Origin: Pirellulaceae bacterium
GTDB taxonomy: Bacteria; Planctomycetota; Planctomycetia; Pirellulales; Pirellulaceae
Direction: 5' to 3'
Assembly: GCA_026004795.1 (NCBI GenBank)
Contig: BPJV01000001.1
Location: 778,446-842,445 of the forward strand
DNA length: 64,000 nt
Shown here: one piece after another, positions 62,988 to 64,000 of the stretch
Position numbering within the stretch: position 1 is the first letter of the stretch
Layout of the letters: the number at the start of each line of letters is the position of its first letter
Program-made: the position numbers and the translations under genes
The notes under the pieces: model-generated
Databases searched by the model: none
What the model was told of the DNA's origin: nothing
The model's input: only the letters and a program-made list of their open reading frames with translations

Positions 62988-64000
62988 ATGGCCCCATCAG
63001 CAGCAAACGACGATCAACAGTCTGGAGTTGGTGAAACCGACGGGTTCGGGGGAGGACGGTCACCGTTTTCGGCCTCTGAGGACCTTTCCGGAAACGGGAT
63101 GCGGCGGGCGACCGTGGCGTTTATTTTCGTGACGGTCCTGTTGGACGTGCTCTCGTTGGGGGTGATCATTCCCGTCTTGCCCACGTTGATCGAGGAAGAG
63201 TTTCTGGGCGGGGACACGGCCCGGGCGGCGCTGTATACCGGGCTATTCAATACCACTTGGGCATTGATGCAGTTTCTTTTCTCGCCGTTTTTGGGGGCCC
63301 TGTCGGATCAATTCGGACGCCGCAAGGTCATCTTGCTTTCCTGCCTCGGGTTGGGGCTCGATTACGTGTTGATGGCGCTGGCCCCCAATCTGTTGTGGTT
63401 GTTTGTCGGCCGCGTGTTATCGGGGATTACGGCGGCCAGTTACGCGACCGCCGGTGCGTACATCGCCGATGTAACACCACCGGAGAAGCGAGCCAGTGCG
63501 TACGGCATGTTTGGCGCGGCTTGGGGCATTGGTTTCGTCATTGGGCCTGCGGTGGGAGGATTTCTGGGCGGATACGGGTTGCGCATCCCCCTGTGGGTCG
63601 CTGCGGGACTGACGTTGGCCAATGCGCTGTACGGGTTTTTCATTCTGCCCGAATCGTTGAAGCCGGAGCATCGGTCGCCGTTTCGCTGGCGCAAGGCCAA
63701 TCCCGTCGGTTCGCTACTGTTGCTGCGTTCCCATCCCGAGTTGTTGGGATTGGCTGCTGTACTCGGCCTTTACCAGCTCGCTCATCAAGTTTTTCCCAGT
63801 GTCTTCGTACTCTATGCCGGCCATCGTTACGGATGGGGGCCGCAGTTGGTGGGAATGACGTTGATGGTGGTGGGGCTCATGGGGGTCTTCATGCAAGGCT
63901 ATGTCGTGCGTCGTTTTGCACCCGTGCTGGGTGAGCGTAAGATGCTATTCATTGCCTTGACGCTGGGGGCGACCGGATATGTGATCTATGGATTGGCCGA
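62988..64000 (+). CDS. MFS transporter, TetA/multidrug type (runs off the window)
   Basis: Partial; 337 codons visible and no stop before 64000. After a ~37-residue polar N-terminus (a second ATG at 63099 may be the true start) come at least nine hydrophobic segments, beginning 'VAFIFVTVLLDVLSLGVI'. The motif-A loop is 'GALSDQFGRRKVILLS', and 'GRVLSGITAASYATAGAYIAD' plus 'GFVIGPAVGGFLGGYG' are the usual TetA-like motifs of 12-helix drug/H+ antiporters. The substrate cannot be told from sequence. It lies 41 nt after purC. Confidence 0.9.
   Translation, partial: MAPSAANDDQQSGVGETDGFGGGRSPFSASEDLSGNGMRRATVAFIFVTVLLDVLSLGVIIPVLPTLIEEEFLGGDTARAALYTGLFNTTWALMQFLFSPFLGALSDQFGRRKVILLSCLGLGLDYVLMALAPNLLWLFVGRVLSGITAASYATAGAYIADVTPPEKRASAYGMFGAAWGIGFVIGPAVGGFLGGYGLRIPLWVAAGLTLANALYGFFILPESLKPEHRSPFRWRKANPVGSLLLLRSHPELLGLAAVLGLYQLAHQVFPSVFVLYAGHRYGWGPQLVGMTLMVVGLMGVFMQGYVVRRFAPVLGERKMLFIALTLGATGYVIYGLA

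Overview
The window looks like a planctomycete chromosome, probably Pirellulales-like. Supporting markers are a DUF1559 prepilin-like protein, an ECF sigma factor next to a membrane Ser/Thr kinase, a YidC with an embedded PDZ domain, a GH10-like protein without the usual catalytic Asn-Glu, many GTG starts, and 23S-5S rRNA genes not linked to a 16S gene. This assignment is inferred from gene families and layout, not from a database search.

Layout. 1-12854 is a transposon cluster. Two almost identical IS66 elements lie in inverted orientation. A second, different IS66-type element (2480-5531) sits at the truncated end of the first copy. Between them are an IS91-like transposase broken by one in-frame TGA, a tyrosine recombinase, and an integron-type attC-like site. 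The right end of the second copy is expanded into a minisatellite. 13109-17886 is a minus-strand transcription unit: promoter, tRNA-Ile, tRNA-Ala, 23S rRNA with a group I intron carrying a LAGLIDADG endonuclease, 5S rRNA and a terminator. 18251-24969 holds an ECF sigma factor, a receptor-like Ser/Thr kinase, a secreted thioredoxin-fold protein and a small membrane protein.

25917-42132 is a complete type III-B CRISPR-Cas locus on the plus strand. Its order is cas10/cmr2, cmr3, cmr4, cmr5, a cmr6-cmr1 fusion, cas6, a CARF-HEPN ancillary nuclease, a CRISPR-associated primase-polymerase (CAPP), cas1, cas2, a leader with internal repeats, and 28 repeats with 27 spacers. Expected working: Cas6 cuts the array transcript, the Cmr complex recognises target RNA, and Cas10 (GGDD intact) makes cyclic oligoadenylate that activates the CARF-HEPN RNase. 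Cas1-Cas2, with CAPP as a likely DNA-synthesis helper, adds spacers. The locus lies between two direct copies of a dispersed GC-rich repeat, each followed by heptamer microsatellites.

42684-64000 is mainly housekeeping: a frameshifted L-serine dehydratase, a DUF1559 protein, a seven-heme TPR lipoprotein, a small lipoprotein, yidC, a chaperone block (groEL1-groES-groEL2, dnaJ-grpE), an FmdB-like zinc ribbon, an M16 peptidase pair, a GH10-like protein, purC and the start of an MFS transporter.

Sequence quality. From about 38.0 to 43.2 kb there are many one-base homopolymer length differences (in CRISPR repeats, in CAPP and in sdaA). Frameshifts in that interval may be sequencing errors rather than biology.
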